Positions 47,366-59,077 of a DNA stretch of 64,000 nt are shown in pieces. Origin of the DNA: Orobanche coerulescens (taxonomy: Eukaryota > Streptophyta > Magnoliopsida > Lamiales > Orobanchaceae). The position numbers and the translations under genes are program-made. The stretch is from assembly GCA_033398695.1 (NCBI GenBank), contig CM065809.1, positions 88,889,644-88,953,643 of the forward strand, given 5' to 3'. Numbering within the stretch: position 1 is the stretch's first letter; the number at the start of each line of letters is the position of its first letter. Below the pieces are notes generated by a model. The model worked only from the letters and a program-made list of their open reading frames with translations, was not told the origin of the DNA and ran no database searches.

Positions 47366-48768
47366 ATGCAAGAAGAGCTAAACCAATTCGAAAGAAATAA
47401 TGTTTGGGAATTAGTTCCGGCACCGGTAGACAAATCAATCATTGGTACTAAATGGGTTCATAAAATTAAAACCGATGATGATGGTCTCCCAATTAAAAAT
47501 AAATCGAGGTTGGTCGCCCAAGGTTATAATCAAGAAGAAGGCTTGGATTATGAAGAAACGTTTGCTCCTGTTGCTCGTCTTGAAGCTATTCGTCTTCTCT
47601 GTGCTTTTGCCGCATACAAGAAAATCGAACTCCATCAAATGGATGTAAAAAGTGCGTTCCTAAATGGAACCATCCAGGAGGAAGTGTATGTCAAGAAACC
47701 GCCGGGTTTTGAAGATTATGTTCATCCAGATCATATGTACAAGCTCCATAAAGCTCTCTATGGATTAAAACAAGCTCTGAGAGCATGGTATGATCGTTTA
47801 AGCACTTTTCTTATTTCAAATGGGTATAAAAGAGGTAATGCTGATAATAACCTATTTATTAAGAATTTAGGTGATGATATGCTTATTTGTCAAATTTATG
47901 TGGACGACATTATTTTTGGTGCAACTAACGAATCTCTGTCCCAAGAATTTTCAAATCTTATGAAGGGAGAGTTCGAAATGAGCATGATGGGAGAGTTGAA
48001 AAACTTTCTCGGACTCCAAATTAGGCAACTCAATGACGGAATATTCATTCACCAATCCAAGTACGTCAATGAGCTCCTAAAGAAATTTAAGATGGAAGAT
48101 TGCAAAGAAATATCTACTCCTATGTCTTCCACTCTTAAACTCGACAAATATGAAAAAGGTAAGTCTGTTGACCAAAAAAAGTATCGAGGTATGATCGGCT
48201 CTTTACTTTATTTAACTGCATCTAGACCCGATATAATGTTTGCTACTTGCTTATGTGCTCGTTTTCAAGCGAATCCAAAAAAATCACATTTCATTGCATG
48301 CAAAAGGATTTTTCGGTATTTAAAATATACTGCTAGCTTAGGTCTGTGGTATCCTTCTAGCATTGATTTTCAACTATTTGCATATAGTGATACCGATTTC
48401 GGTGGATGTAAAATTGATAGAAAAAGCACCACCGGAACTTGTCATTTTATGAGTTCATGTTTGATTTCATGGGGGAGTAAGAAACAGACTAGTGTCGCTA
48501 CTTCCACAGCTGAAGCAGAATATGTGGCTGCGGGAAGTGCATGTGCACAAGTCCTTTGGATCAAAAATCAATTACTCGATTATGGCATTGAGCTTAAAAA
48601 TACTCCTATTTTTTGTGACAATACTAGTGCCATTAATTTAAGCAAAAATCCCATTTTGCATAGTAGGACAAAACATATAGAAATTCGTCACCATTTTATT
48701 CGTGACCATGTACAAAACGGGAATGTACGTCTCCAATTTGTTGGTACTAATGAACAATTGGCGGATAT
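47366..48768 (+). pseudogene. pol: Sirevirus reverse transcriptase and RNase H, 5' part
   Basis: The 468 codons before the LRD-1 insertion are uninterrupted. RT has D93 (HQMDVKSAFLNG) and the catalytic box YVDD at residues 178-181. RNase H has D342 (AYSDTDFGG), E383 (STAEAEY) and D418 (FCDNTSA). The frame is cut after NEQLADI by the LTR of LRD-1 and resumes at 57416. Given how damaged upstream gag and integrase are, an intact RT-RH frame is notable but can be chance. Confidence 0.93.
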
Positions 48769-49148
48769 TGTAACACCCCCAATCCGCTCAGGGAATATTA
48801 CACGCCGTAAACCCTTTCCGCAAGGATCTACCAGGCTAAACATCCATAAACAACCAAATGCTTGCCCGGCCAGGGTCAAACAATATAATAATACAGACCG
48901 TTAAGGTCACTTACACATAAACACACAGACCGATGAGGTCACACAACTTTATCAACAGGACTGACTAACAACATTACCCACACAGGGGTCGAAATACAAT
49001 ACAGCGGAAGACTGAATCAACTCTAACAATACAACTAAACTCTACCAACTCTCAACTCTTGATTAGTATCGCAGCTCGTCATCCCCTTGTGCTAATCCTG
49101 TGGATCGCTCCCCGATCCCGCATGTACCGACGCAGAACAGACATCCAC

Positions 49149-49191
49149 CCCCCGAATACTCGGGGGTTAGTAAAACTCCACTGTTTTACTA
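49149..49191 (-). other. Double hairpin in LRD-1 U5
   Basis: Stem 1 is TAGTAAAAC (49168-49176) with GTTTTACTA (49183-49191), nine perfect pairs and a six-base loop. Stem 2 is CCCCCGA (49149-49155) with TCGGGGG (49160-49166), seven pairs and a four-base loop. Equivalent stems with changed but still paired bases occur in LRD-2 and G2. Confidence 0.7.
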
Positions 49192-49510
49192 GTGCAAGTA
49201 TCAAACCATACGAAATGTAACAAGCAAATAGCAACTACGAATTTAATACGTAAATCAATTATCAAAATGTTCTCGAGAAGTTTTAGAATTTCGAACTCAA
49301 GTAAGAGATATTTGAAAAGGAACACATCATCTCGGGGATTTTTAAAGCAGAAATTCTTTTGGACCTCGAGTCCCAATTTACAAAACCTTTTCGTAAACAT
49401 TAGGGCCTTAGCCCGATTCTCGTTTCAAAGCATACTAAATAATATATCATTATGAGTCCGAGATCCATATTTAAAATGTTACCCGAACAATCACTGCTAC
49501 ACGATCATTG

Positions 49511-49892
49511 TTCGTACACATCATGTACCGAACTCCGGAGGCCTCGACGGATCTTACCCAGACCACACACACTGTTCGTACACATCATGTACCGAACTCC
49601 GGAGGCCTCAACGGACCCTACCCGGCCACAACATCGTTCGTACACATCATGTACCGAACTCCAGAGGCCTCGTCAGACCCTACCTGGATCACACACCTTG
49701 TCCGTACACGTCATGTACCGGACTCCAGAGGCCTCGTCAGACCCTACCTAGATCACACACTTTGTTCGTACACATCATGTACCGAACTCTAGAGGCCTCG
49801 TCAGACCCTACCTGGATCACACACTTTGTTCGTACACATCATGTATCGAACTCCAGAGGCCTCGTCAGACCCTACCTGGAACACACACACAT
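49511..49892 (-). repeat. 64-bp tandem repeats in LRD-1 3' LTR
   Basis: Six copies start near 49511, 49575, 49637, 49701, 49765 and 49829. Each has the GTACA-N5-TGTAC dyad or a one-base variant. The same array is at 55319-55690 in the other LTR, with many single-base losses. Confidence 0.92.
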
Positions 49893-50844
49893 CGACACGA
49901 CACAATTCATAATCATTAAATGTCAAGCCATTCCACATTACACCGAAATGTACAATCAAGTATGTAAACCAAACAACACAAACATCATGATCATCACAAA
50001 GACTCTTAACCAACGTAACACACATTCGGTACACAATACATTGAACAAACACGTGTACAACCATCTCATATGTACATCGCAATCCTGCACAAATGGCACA
50101 ACGCCTAACACGTATACCAATATATCACTATTATCACAAAGCCTTCAAATTTCGGAAAACACAACCAACTCAAACGGAACATATTTACGAAGGCAAGTAA
50201 AATCGTCATACATATCATACGTAATTACTAGTCGCAAGATACAAGTCGTATAATAAGATACTTGCCTTAATAACCGCTACCAAACGCTCTGAAGAACACG
50301 GTTCGACCGGGAAGCTCGGACCCCGAGGAAGACAATGAACGGAAGGGTCCCGACTCGAGTTCTTCACAAGAATTCGACCCTAACAACATAAATTCAATAA
50401 ATCATCGATCATACGAGGAAGAATAATCGTAGAACGCCCGAAAACCCCTCTATGATATTTTACCGGACACCTTCAAGGCGTCGGTCAAGAACTCGACCAA
50501 AATAACGAATCGATACGATCCAACCATGGGTTAACAAGGGAAATGATACAATACATCCAAATAATCATCAATCCATCACAATCCTAAGTTAAATCGGATT
50601 AAACGGACGAAATCGAACAAAATACCCAAAATCCCCAAAATTAGATTTCTAGAAAATCTGACCTGATTCGCTCAATCAAAGGATGTTATAGGATGGATGA
50701 TTGATGATATGAACTCCAAAACTTCATGGATTTGTTGACCAACAACATCTCTCCATGATAGGAACAACCCCACCATGGAAGAGAAGTAGAAGAAGGAGAA
50801 AAATGGCGAAAAACGATCACTGGCCTTAAATAGCCGCACACGGT

Positions 50845-51020
50845 GCCGCGGCCCAATGGGAGTGTGCCGCGGCACGTGCCCAAAATGGCTCCTGGTCGGC
50901 AGCAGGTGCCGCGGCTCGGCCGAGTGTGCCGCGGCACCCAGACACCTGGTTTGGCCAAAAATGCCACAGAGTGTGCCGCGCCTGCCAAAGATGTGCCGCG
51001 GCACACGGACCGCTCGGCGT
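50845..51020 (-). promoter_or_regulatory. GTGCCGCGGCAC palindromes upstream of LRD-1 TATA box
   Basis: There is a perfect copy at 50864-50875 and near copies around 50844, 50908, 50925, 50975 and 50992. The array begins about 15 bp from the CTATTTAAG box. The corresponding array in the 5' LTR is at about 56640-56800, where several copies have lost bases. Confidence 0.7.
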
Positions 51021-52379
51021 AAGCCGCTGAGCACCGCCGGCCGTGACTCGGCGGAAGCCGCCGAGCACTACCGGCCGTGACTCGGCGAGGCCGGCCTGGG
51101 CCTGTTGCCGGCCATGACTCGGCCGGCCAACTCCGACGGCCCGAACGACCCCGAAACCCGAACACGAATACGAATCGATGATACGGTTCTGACGTACTCG
51201 CAAAGACGAATCTAAGAGCTAAGAGAACACACACCCACCACCCGACGGCTCTAATTCAACAACGGAAGTAATTACCCAAAACTTTGGGAAATTACGAAAA
51301 TGGCCCAAAACGTCCGAAAATCACGATACGCGATCGAAACATTAAACCAAAGCTCGCAACATGAATAATAACATTAAATGAACTTACGAGAAACTCGAAA
51401 CAACAGTTTCGGACGAGATTCGCAAGAATCGAACTCAAGTGCGGAAAAGTCGCTAAAAAGCTCGGAACTCAACAAAACGATACCGAAACGAACTCGGATG
51501 ACAAAAAGTGCAAAATTAATCATTCTCGAAATGATGAAACGGTCATGAGAGAGTCGTCAAAACGGACTCCGGCCGAAAAAAGAAATTTACCGAAAATCAA
51601 AAATTGCGGATATTACATTATACCCTCCTTAAAAGAAGTTTCGTCCCGAAACTTAAAACAAGTAGGGAGAAGCAATATCCCGCCAGGAAAACTCAACGAG
51701 ATATGCAAGGAAACGCGTAACTTACGCCCATCCGGCGAAACGTTACAAGCAACGCAAAGGGATATACGGCGTGAAAACACGCTCCACGACGACCAACACA
51801 ACGTCGCCGTTAGGGATATAATAAAACCAACAAGTGACAAGCGTCATCAAATGGATAATACAATCAAGTCAATTATCCGAACAATCACAAAACACAACGA
51901 ACGAAAATCAATACGATTGACCAACCCAACGGTACATCAATCAAAACGCGAGCCAATCGCTGAACAAATACGGAATTCCACCGCCCAAGGGTTGGAAGAT
52001 CGAAAACGAGACTAATTTCCCAAACTTAAGGGAATTAGGAAGGAGCCTGTATGCTCAACGATCACGAAACGAGGACAAAAACCGAACAAACAAACGACCG
52101 AACCACAACGGTCGAGACAACAAAAAGCGAACAATCATGTTCGAATCACGAAGAACAATAAAATTCAAACAACAACTCCAAGGTTCACATCTCGACTCGA
52201 GACAATATATGATCCGGTGAAAACAACAACATATGCATTCACATAAGATCCACATGAGAGGGAATAGAAATTGAAAAGTCACAACGACAAACGAGTTATT
52301 AGAAACAATACCACGCTCGTTCGATCAACAAAAACAAGGGGTAGGACAAGCTCAGAAAATGTCATGGAAAATAAACGAG

Positions 52380-52690
52380 TCGACAGAGTCGAAAATACAG
52401 AAGTTCCAAATCCGATCCACTTCGATTAAAAGAACTAGTAGAATCAAAAGATGTTACTTCCGAACAAGGTTCACAAGAATCGAACCGAACTCGGAAAAGT
52501 CACAGCGATAACCAGAGCGACCCAAAACAAGATCACGGCTGCTCGAATGATGAAACCGAAATACGTAATGTCTGATAAAGTATAAACGAACACGAGCGAA
52601 TCGATAGACTTGAGAAAGAGGAAATGAAGAAGTCCAAAAACAATACGGGTATTACATTCGACCTCTTATAAAAGAAGGTCGTCCCCGCTA
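52380..52690 (-). repeat. Fossil U3-polypurine junction inside LRD-1
   Basis: Sequence to 52656 (ending GGGTATTACA) resembles the LRD U3 end, sharing CAAGAATCGAAC and CGGAAAAGTC blocks with 51430-51460. It is followed by TTCGACCTCTTATAAAAG, which parallels TTATACCCTCCTTAAAAG after the real LTR at 51618. Confidence 0.65.
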
Positions 52691-54562
52691 CTCACAATAA
52701 CGAAATCAAGGAGACGACACAACAGGCAATCGACAGAAACATCCTTCAAAGGCCTCTCAAAGCCGATTCTGATATCTGTGCTGAAGCGCGGACTCCGAAA
52801 GTCTCGGTAGCCAATTCGCAAAACTGAATTCGGTGTCCCTCGAGTCCACACTCGAAATGTGTTATTGACGAGAAGGACAAATTGTACGTACATGCCCCGG
52901 CACATCACGGTTGAAACACCTCGACTCGGCATACCGAAAATACAAATGCTAGATACAATGGGGAATAACGTCGTAAAACAACATAGCGGAGATGTCAACT
53001 CCGCACAACGAAGAATCATAACACATACCGTATACAACGATTATCATCGTAAAGTAATACACACATACAAACACTACAGCAACGTCGGTATCGTTCGGCG
53101 ACCTCAACGGTCCGAACAATAACCAGCACATAATTACAAACATCATGAAACAATCACACATGTTCACAAACGTACAAATCCAAGCTTTAACAGCTCACAC
53201 AGGTGCGATAACACGCAAGTCACCATGAAATGGCAACATTAAAGATCGTCATCACACCTCCCACAAAGGGCTAACAAAACATATGCATGGCGAATGACTC
53301 AACGTTCACACCACCAATTCCATCATACTCGGGAGCTAACATTCTAACAATAATGTGAATATCATACACACATTCCTGGACTACATACAGGAATGATAGA
53401 TTTTAAAAACGAAAACCACCTTTTGGAAACAGTTTGGAAACGCCAGTTGATCTTGAGTATCATTTTACAAAAAGTTGAACAAACCTCATTTTCGAGACCT
53501 TGAAAGTCATCTTGCGTTTGAACAAAAATGAGGACACCTTCTCTTAGTGAAAAACTTTCAGAATATTCGACCCTCGGGTCTAAGTAAAAGTGTTTATAAA
53601 ACATTGAAAACATCTCAAAACATTTTGGGTCCTCGAGGTCGAAGAATTTTGAAACATATTGTGGCACCTTGGATGTACCACGAGAGAATAATTCATTTTA
53701 AAAGTACGTCTCGAAATTTATTTTCTAAGATACTCAAGGTTTTTAAAGATAATTCAATGGGCTAGAATGCCCAAAAACTCTAGGTAATTACGCAAAATAT
53801 TATAGCGTCGTGGGTCCCGCGCCGGAACTCACCAGGCTAAAAACCATTTACAACGTTAAAAAGCCCGATGACGGTAATATTTCAAAAACTCACAAAAGCC
53901 ATTTACAAAATACTAAGTATCGTCACAAGAATTTTGCCAAAACGTTCAAGGCCATAACGCCAAAAACTCGGTTAAAGGAATCGGTTTTCGAAATCAAACT
54001 CAATTGGCAAAAGGCCGAAAGCCATTTGAAAGAACTCACGCAGCGGAAAAAAAAAAATACAGTCCAACATGCACAATCCAATTAAATATGTCTCACAGCA
54101 TCTAGTTTAAACATATAACAAAACCGTTCCTCGGAGTTTCTCACGAACTCAATCGTCGATACCTTATTCGAAACCCAACAAGGTTCTCAATTTTCACACT
54201 ATACCACCCCTCACAGTGGTTCAAAGGTAAAACAACAATAGGCCCAGTTTTATACATATATTATATGTCACACGTATTAAATACAACTATATTCACAACA
54301 CCGTGCAAATAAAATTATGCACCGCAATTAACTCATTTAGATACAATCATGATACACATGTACTTCGCATAAAAGAGGAGACTTACGTCCACAGGCCGCA
54401 CGGAGATGATGGTCGCCCACGATACTAATCTCATCCGACAACATATCCAACGCGTTGTGACTACGCACAACTCAACTTGTCACCTGACGACTCGAACGAC
54501 AAGACAACACATTACTCGACAAATCACGACTCGACTCGACCCAACAGCCTAGGTTTCCGCAA

Positions 54563-54579
54563 CCTAAGCTCTGATACCA
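54563..54579 (-). other. LRD-1 primer-binding site
   Basis: The minus strand reads TGGTATCAGAGCTTAGG four bases inside the 5' LTR, matching the initiator-Met tRNA type. Confidence 0.92.
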
Positions 54580-54583
54580 TAAA

Positions 54584-57415
54584 TGTAACACCCCCAATCC
54601 GCTTAGGGAATATTACACGCCGTAAACCCTTTCCGCAAGGATCTACCAGGCTAAACGTCCATAAACAACCAAATGCTTGCCCGTCCAGGGTCAAACAATA
54701 TAATAATACAGACCGTTAAGGTCACTTACACATAAACACACAGACCGATGAGGTCACACAACTCTATCAACAGGACTGACTAACAACATTACCCACACAG
54801 GGGTCGAAATACAATACATGAAGACCGAATCAACTCTAACAATACAACTAAACTCTACCAACTCTCAACTCTTGATTAGTATCGCACTCGTCATCCCCTT
54901 GTGCTAATCCCGTGATCGCTCCCCGAACCTCGCATGTACCGGACGCAGTAATGGACATCCACCCCGAATACTTGGGGGTTAGTAAAACTCCACCGTTTTA
55001 CTAGTGCAAGTATCAAACCATACGAAATGTAACAAGCAAATAGCAACTACGAATTTAATACGTAAATCAATTATCAAAATGTTCTAGAAGTTTTAGAATT
55101 TCGAACTCAAGTAAGAGATATTTGAAAAGGAACACATCATCTCGGGATTTTTAAAGGTAAATTCTTTTAGACCTCGAGTCCCAATTTACAAAACCTTTTC
55201 GTAAACATTAGGGCCTTAGCCCGATTCTCGTTTCAAAGCATACTAAATAATATATCATTATGAGTCCGAGATCCATATTTAAAATGTTACCCGAACAATC
55301 ATCGCTACACGATCATTGTTCGTACACATCATGTACCGAACTCCGAGGCCTCGACGACCTTACCCGACCACACACACTGCTCGTACACATCATGTACCGA
55401 ACTCCGAGGCCTCAACGGACCCTACCCGGCCACAACATCGTTCGTACACATCATGTACCGAACTCCGCAGGCCTCGTCGACCCTACCCGGATCACACACC
55501 TTGTCCGTACACGTCATGTACCGACTCCAGAGGCCTCGTCGACCCTACCGATCACACACATTGTTCGTACACATCATGTACCGAACTCCGGAGGCCTCGA
55601 CGGACCCTACCCGGCTACAACACACTTTGTTCGTACACATCATGTACCGAACTCCAGAGGCCTCGTCAGACCCTACCTGGAACACACACACATCGACACG
55701 ACACAATTCATAATCATTAAATGTCAAGCCATTCCACATTACACCGAAATGTACAATCAAGTATGTAAACCAAACAACACAAACATCATGATCATCACAA
55801 CGACTCTTAAACAACATAACACACATTCGGTACACAATACATTGAACAAACACGTGTACAACCATCTCATATGTACATCGCAATCCTGCACAAATGGCAC
55901 AACGCCTAACACCTATACCAATATATCACTATTATCACAAAGCCTTCAAATTTCGGAAAATACAACCAACTCAAATGGAACATATTTACGAAGGCAAGTA
56001 AAATCGTCATACATATCATACGTAATTACTAGTCGCAAGATACAAGTCGTATAATAAGATACTTGCCTTAATAACCGCTACCAAACGCTCCGAAGAACAC
56101 GGTTCGACCGGGAAGCTCGGACCCCGAGGAAGACAATGAACGGAAGGGTCCCGACTCGAGTTCTTCACAAGAATTCGACCCTAACAACATAAATTCAATA
56201 AATCATCGATCATAGGAGGAAGAATAATCGTAGAACGCCCGAAAACCCCTCTATGATATTTTACCGGACACCTTCAAGGCGTCGGTCAAGAACTCGACCA
56301 AAATAACGAATCGATACGATCCAACCATGGGTTAACAAGGGAAATGATACAATACATCCAAATAATCATGAATCCATCACAATCCTAAGTTAAATCGGAT
56401 TAAACGGACGAAATCGAACAAAATACCCAAAATCCCCAAAATTAGATTTCTAGAAAATCTGACCTGATTCGCTCGATCAAAGGATGTTATAGGATGGATG
56501 ATTGATGATATGAACTCCAAAACTTCATGGATTTGTTGACCAACAACATCTCTCCATGATAGGAACAACCCCGCGGAAGAGAAGTAGAAGAAGGAGAAAA
56601 ATGGCGAAAACGCATTGTTGGGCCTTAAATAGCCGCACAGGTGCCGCGGCCTGGGCCGAGTGTGCCGCGGCATGTGCCCAAAATGGCTCCTGGTCGGCGG
56701 TGTTCCGCGGCTCGGCCGGAGTGTGCCGCGCACCTGTGACATCGGTTTGGGCCGAAAAATGCCATAGAGTGTGCCGCGCTGCCAAAGATGTGCCGCGCAC
56801 ACGGATCGCTCGGCCAGAGCCGCTGAGCACCGCCGGCCGTGACTCGCCAGAAGCCGCCGAGCACTACCGCCGTGACTCGGCCAGCCGGCCTGGGCCTGTG
56901 TTGCCGGCCATGACTCGGCCGGGCCAACTCCGACGGCCCGAACGACCCCGAAACCCGAACACGAATACGAATCGATGATACGGTTACGACGTACTCGCAA
57001 AGACGAATCTAAGAGCTAAGAGAACACACACCCGACCACCCGACGGCTCGAATTCAACAACGGAAGTAATTACCCAAAACTTTGGGAAATTACGAAAATG
57101 GCCCAAAACGTCCGAAAATCACGATACGCGATCGAAACACCAAACCAAAGCTCGCAACATGAATAATAACATTAAATGAACTTACGAGAAACTCGAAACA
57201 ATAGTTTCGGACGAGATTCGCAAGAATCGAACTCAAGTGCGGAAAAGTCGCTAAAAAGCTCGGAACTCAACAAAACGATACCGAAACGAACTCGGATGAC
57301 AAAAAGTGCAGAATTAATCATTCTAGAAATGACAAAACGGTCATGAGCGAGTCGTCAAAACGGACTCCGGCCGAAAAAAGAAATTTACCGAAAATTGAAA
57401 ATTGCGGATATTACA
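54584..57415 (-). repeat. 5' LTR of LRD-1
   Basis: This is collinear with the 3' LTR, with a TATTTAAGG box (minus strand) at about 56624-56632. Hairpin stem 1 is intact (54980-55003). Compared with the 3' LTR it carries many one- or two-base losses at CAG, CTG and CGG sites, concentrated in the tandem repeats and the palindrome array. Confidence 0.92.
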
Positions 57416-57481
57416 GATATTTTTACAAAACCATTACCCGGAGAAGCTTTCAATTTTATATGCATAAATTTAGGAATGTGA
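57416..57481 (+). pseudogene. pol: Sirevirus RNase H, last codons
   Basis: After the GATAT duplication the frame continues as DIFTKPLPGEAFNFI and ends with TGA at 57479-57481. This is the usual end of copia RNase H and proves that LRD-1 inserted into an existing polyprotein. Confidence 0.93.
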
Positions 57482-57880
57482 CATGTTGATCATTTTTAAA
57501 TATTGCATATTCATCATAGTTACATTAAATGGTCATTTAAATTGGGACATCATCGAAAGACAAACACTGCTTATTTGGTCATGCTTATGGACGTTAAGGC
57601 TGGTTTATTACATACGTAATAGGACTTTACGTACGTAACATGCATTTAGGCTACGTACGTAACGATATGCAGGTTTTAGTACAGGGAATTCGGGATTTTT
57701 CGCTACATACATTACCAAAACGGTATAACGTACGTAATCAGCTATTTACCCTGCTACTTAAATACCCAATTTGTCAGTCCCTTTTCATTTCTCCCTTAAC
57801 CCCAAATCGGCTGCGACGAACTCAATTTCTCTCCACATAAAATCCGACCAAAACCCTACAACCTCCGTCCATCTTCATCA
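57482..57880 (+). promoter_or_regulatory. Pol-ORF3 spacer with palindromes and TATA-like box
   Basis: The spacer has a perfect TTACGTACGTAA (57627-57638) and ACGTACGT at 57653-57660 and 57728-57735, the same motif as the LTR array. A CTTAAATA box at 57757-57764 and a pyrimidine-rich leader then lead to the ATG at 57881. The arrangement copies that of the LTR promoter. Activity is an inference. Confidence 0.55.
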
Positions 57881-59077
57881 ATGGCGTCCAAAATCAGCAA
57901 GAAACGTAGAGGCGAGACCTCTCAATCAGCTTCCTCAGGAGAACCTACCTTTCGTAATGCTCAAGCTTGCAAAATTTTCAACGAAGTGCTCATCGATGAA
58001 GAGGTAACTCCAAGCCATCACTTCGATTTTGAATCTCTGAATTCTATCGGTATTGGAATCGAAGAATTTTTTGATATGCTCGGTATTAACCATTTTGTTA
58101 GTCTCGCCCGACCGGTTTTTGTGGATTGTATAAAAGAATTTTACGCAAATTTCTTCGTTACTTATAATTCTGACGGTTTAGCCATAGTTAATTCGCTAGT
58201 CCGTGGCAAAGCAATTTCATTTGATGCCGCAAAATTATCATAACTTTTTGGTCTCCCTAACGAGGGATTTTGTTGTAAAGGAGTATTTGCCGCTGCTGAT
58301 GAGCTTGTTGACTATTCTCTTTATAGCGATGAAAATCATGATGTCCATGAGTCTGAGGTGCGTGATTTTTTGTCGAACAAAGCCGTAATTGATGTCCATT
58401 CGGGACGCTTTGAAAATAACAATTTCAGGATAAATATTCGTCTGCTTCACGATGCTATCACTCGTTGCCTCATGCCTAAAGTGAATGCTCAGCATCGTTT
58501 GGTAAACATTGACATGGAAATCATTTATCATGTCTGGAAGGATCATTAAGTTAACTTTGCTTCTATCGTGCTTAAGTGGTTTGTGCAAAAAGGACAAATC
58601 TTCCACAAAAAGAGTTATGTCAAGTTCGACCGCCAAAGGAAATCCGGAATGCCATTTGGCTCAATTTTAACTGAAATATTTGAGAATACCGGAGTCTATC
58701 TCTCAGGGCTTCATGGGGTTCCCATCCCGAGGGGGAGCCTAGTTACCGAAGGGACCATTCGAACCATAAGGTATCTCTGTATGAGAAACCAAGGGTGGAT
58801 CTACTTTGCGTACATCAAGGATGACGATCGTCTTGTTGATGGTGGTGCCCTTCCGAGACCGGAAGAGAGGATCACGTCTTGAGGGATTGATCATACTCGG
58901 CCTCGTCCTTCGTCTCAGCTCGGTACTTCTCGCCCGCGACAAGAAAGCTCCTCATCCCAGATGGCCGCTCGAATGGATAAATTGGAGAAAGAGATGAGCG
59001 AGATAAAAATTATGGTCAAAAGTATTTGCACTCATTTCGGAATCCCGTCGACACCTCCGGAAGCGGACCTTGATTAG
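57881..59077 (+). pseudogene. Extra 3' ORF of Sirevirus (plant transposon protein-like), three stops
   Basis: One continuous frame of 398 codons runs from ATG 57881 to TAG 59077. It is broken by only three in-frame stops (58241 TAA, 58547 TAA, 58880 TGA), all explicable by C-to-T change, and has no frameshift. It has a lysine/serine-rich N terminus, a central region with IKEFYANF, VRGKAISFD and LFGLPNEG, and a short C-terminal heptad segment (MDKLEKEMSEIKIMVKSI). The central pattern resembles the putative plant transposon protein family. Its place, between pol and the 3' LTR, is where Sireviruses carry an envelope-like ORF. I see no signal peptide or membrane segment, so an envelope role is not supported. 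Confidence 0.7.

Larger units (their letters stand above)
48769..51617 (-). repeat. 3' LTR of LRD-1
   Basis: The LTR runs TGTAACACCCCC to GCGGATATTACA. From the low-coordinate end it holds the U5 tail, the double hairpin (49149-49191), 64-bp tandem repeats (49511-49892), R, a CTATTTAAG box at 50825-50833 and GTGCCGCGGCAC palindromes upstream of it. Confidence 0.93.
51618..54583 (-). other. LRD-1 interior, non-coding
   Basis: Neither strand shows a retroelement protein motif. The left part carries the polypurine tract and then sequence of unknown origin. A degenerate second U3 and polypurine junction lies at 52380-52690. From about 53300 to 54583 it is collinear, in inverted sense, with the LRD-2 interior at 62653-64000. 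Short ORFs here are not supported. Confidence 0.75.
48769..57415 (-). mobile_element. LARD-like non-coding LTR element LRD-1
   Basis: The element is in minus orientation with LTRs 48769-51617 and 54584-57415. A perfect target duplication GATAT lies at 48764-48768 and 57416-57420. The interior of about 3 kb (51618-54583) has no recognisable gag or pol in any frame, so it is a large retrotransposon derivative needing proteins in trans. It has an initiator-Met primer site at the 5' LTR and a polypurine tract AAGGAGGGTATAA (minus) at the 3' LTR. It sits in RNase H of the Sirevirus. Confidence 0.93.

Noticed and set aside
49511..49892. CRISPR-like array
   Set aside because: Units are head-to-tail 64-bp minisatellite copies without unique spacers or cas genes, inside a plant LTR.
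50686..51234. Minus ORFs of 120-207 codons over the LRD palindromes (also 56377-57000)
   Set aside because: GC-rich repeats suppress stop codons; the frames differ between the two LTRs and lack any known domain.
51545..52015. 156-codon plus ORF in the LRD-1 interior
   Set aside because: It runs opposite to the element, starts inside the LTR, is low in complexity and shows no motif.
57881..59077. Extra Sirevirus ORF as an independent host gene
   Set aside because: It lies between the pol stop and the polypurine tract of one element, has no introns and shares the element's decay pattern.
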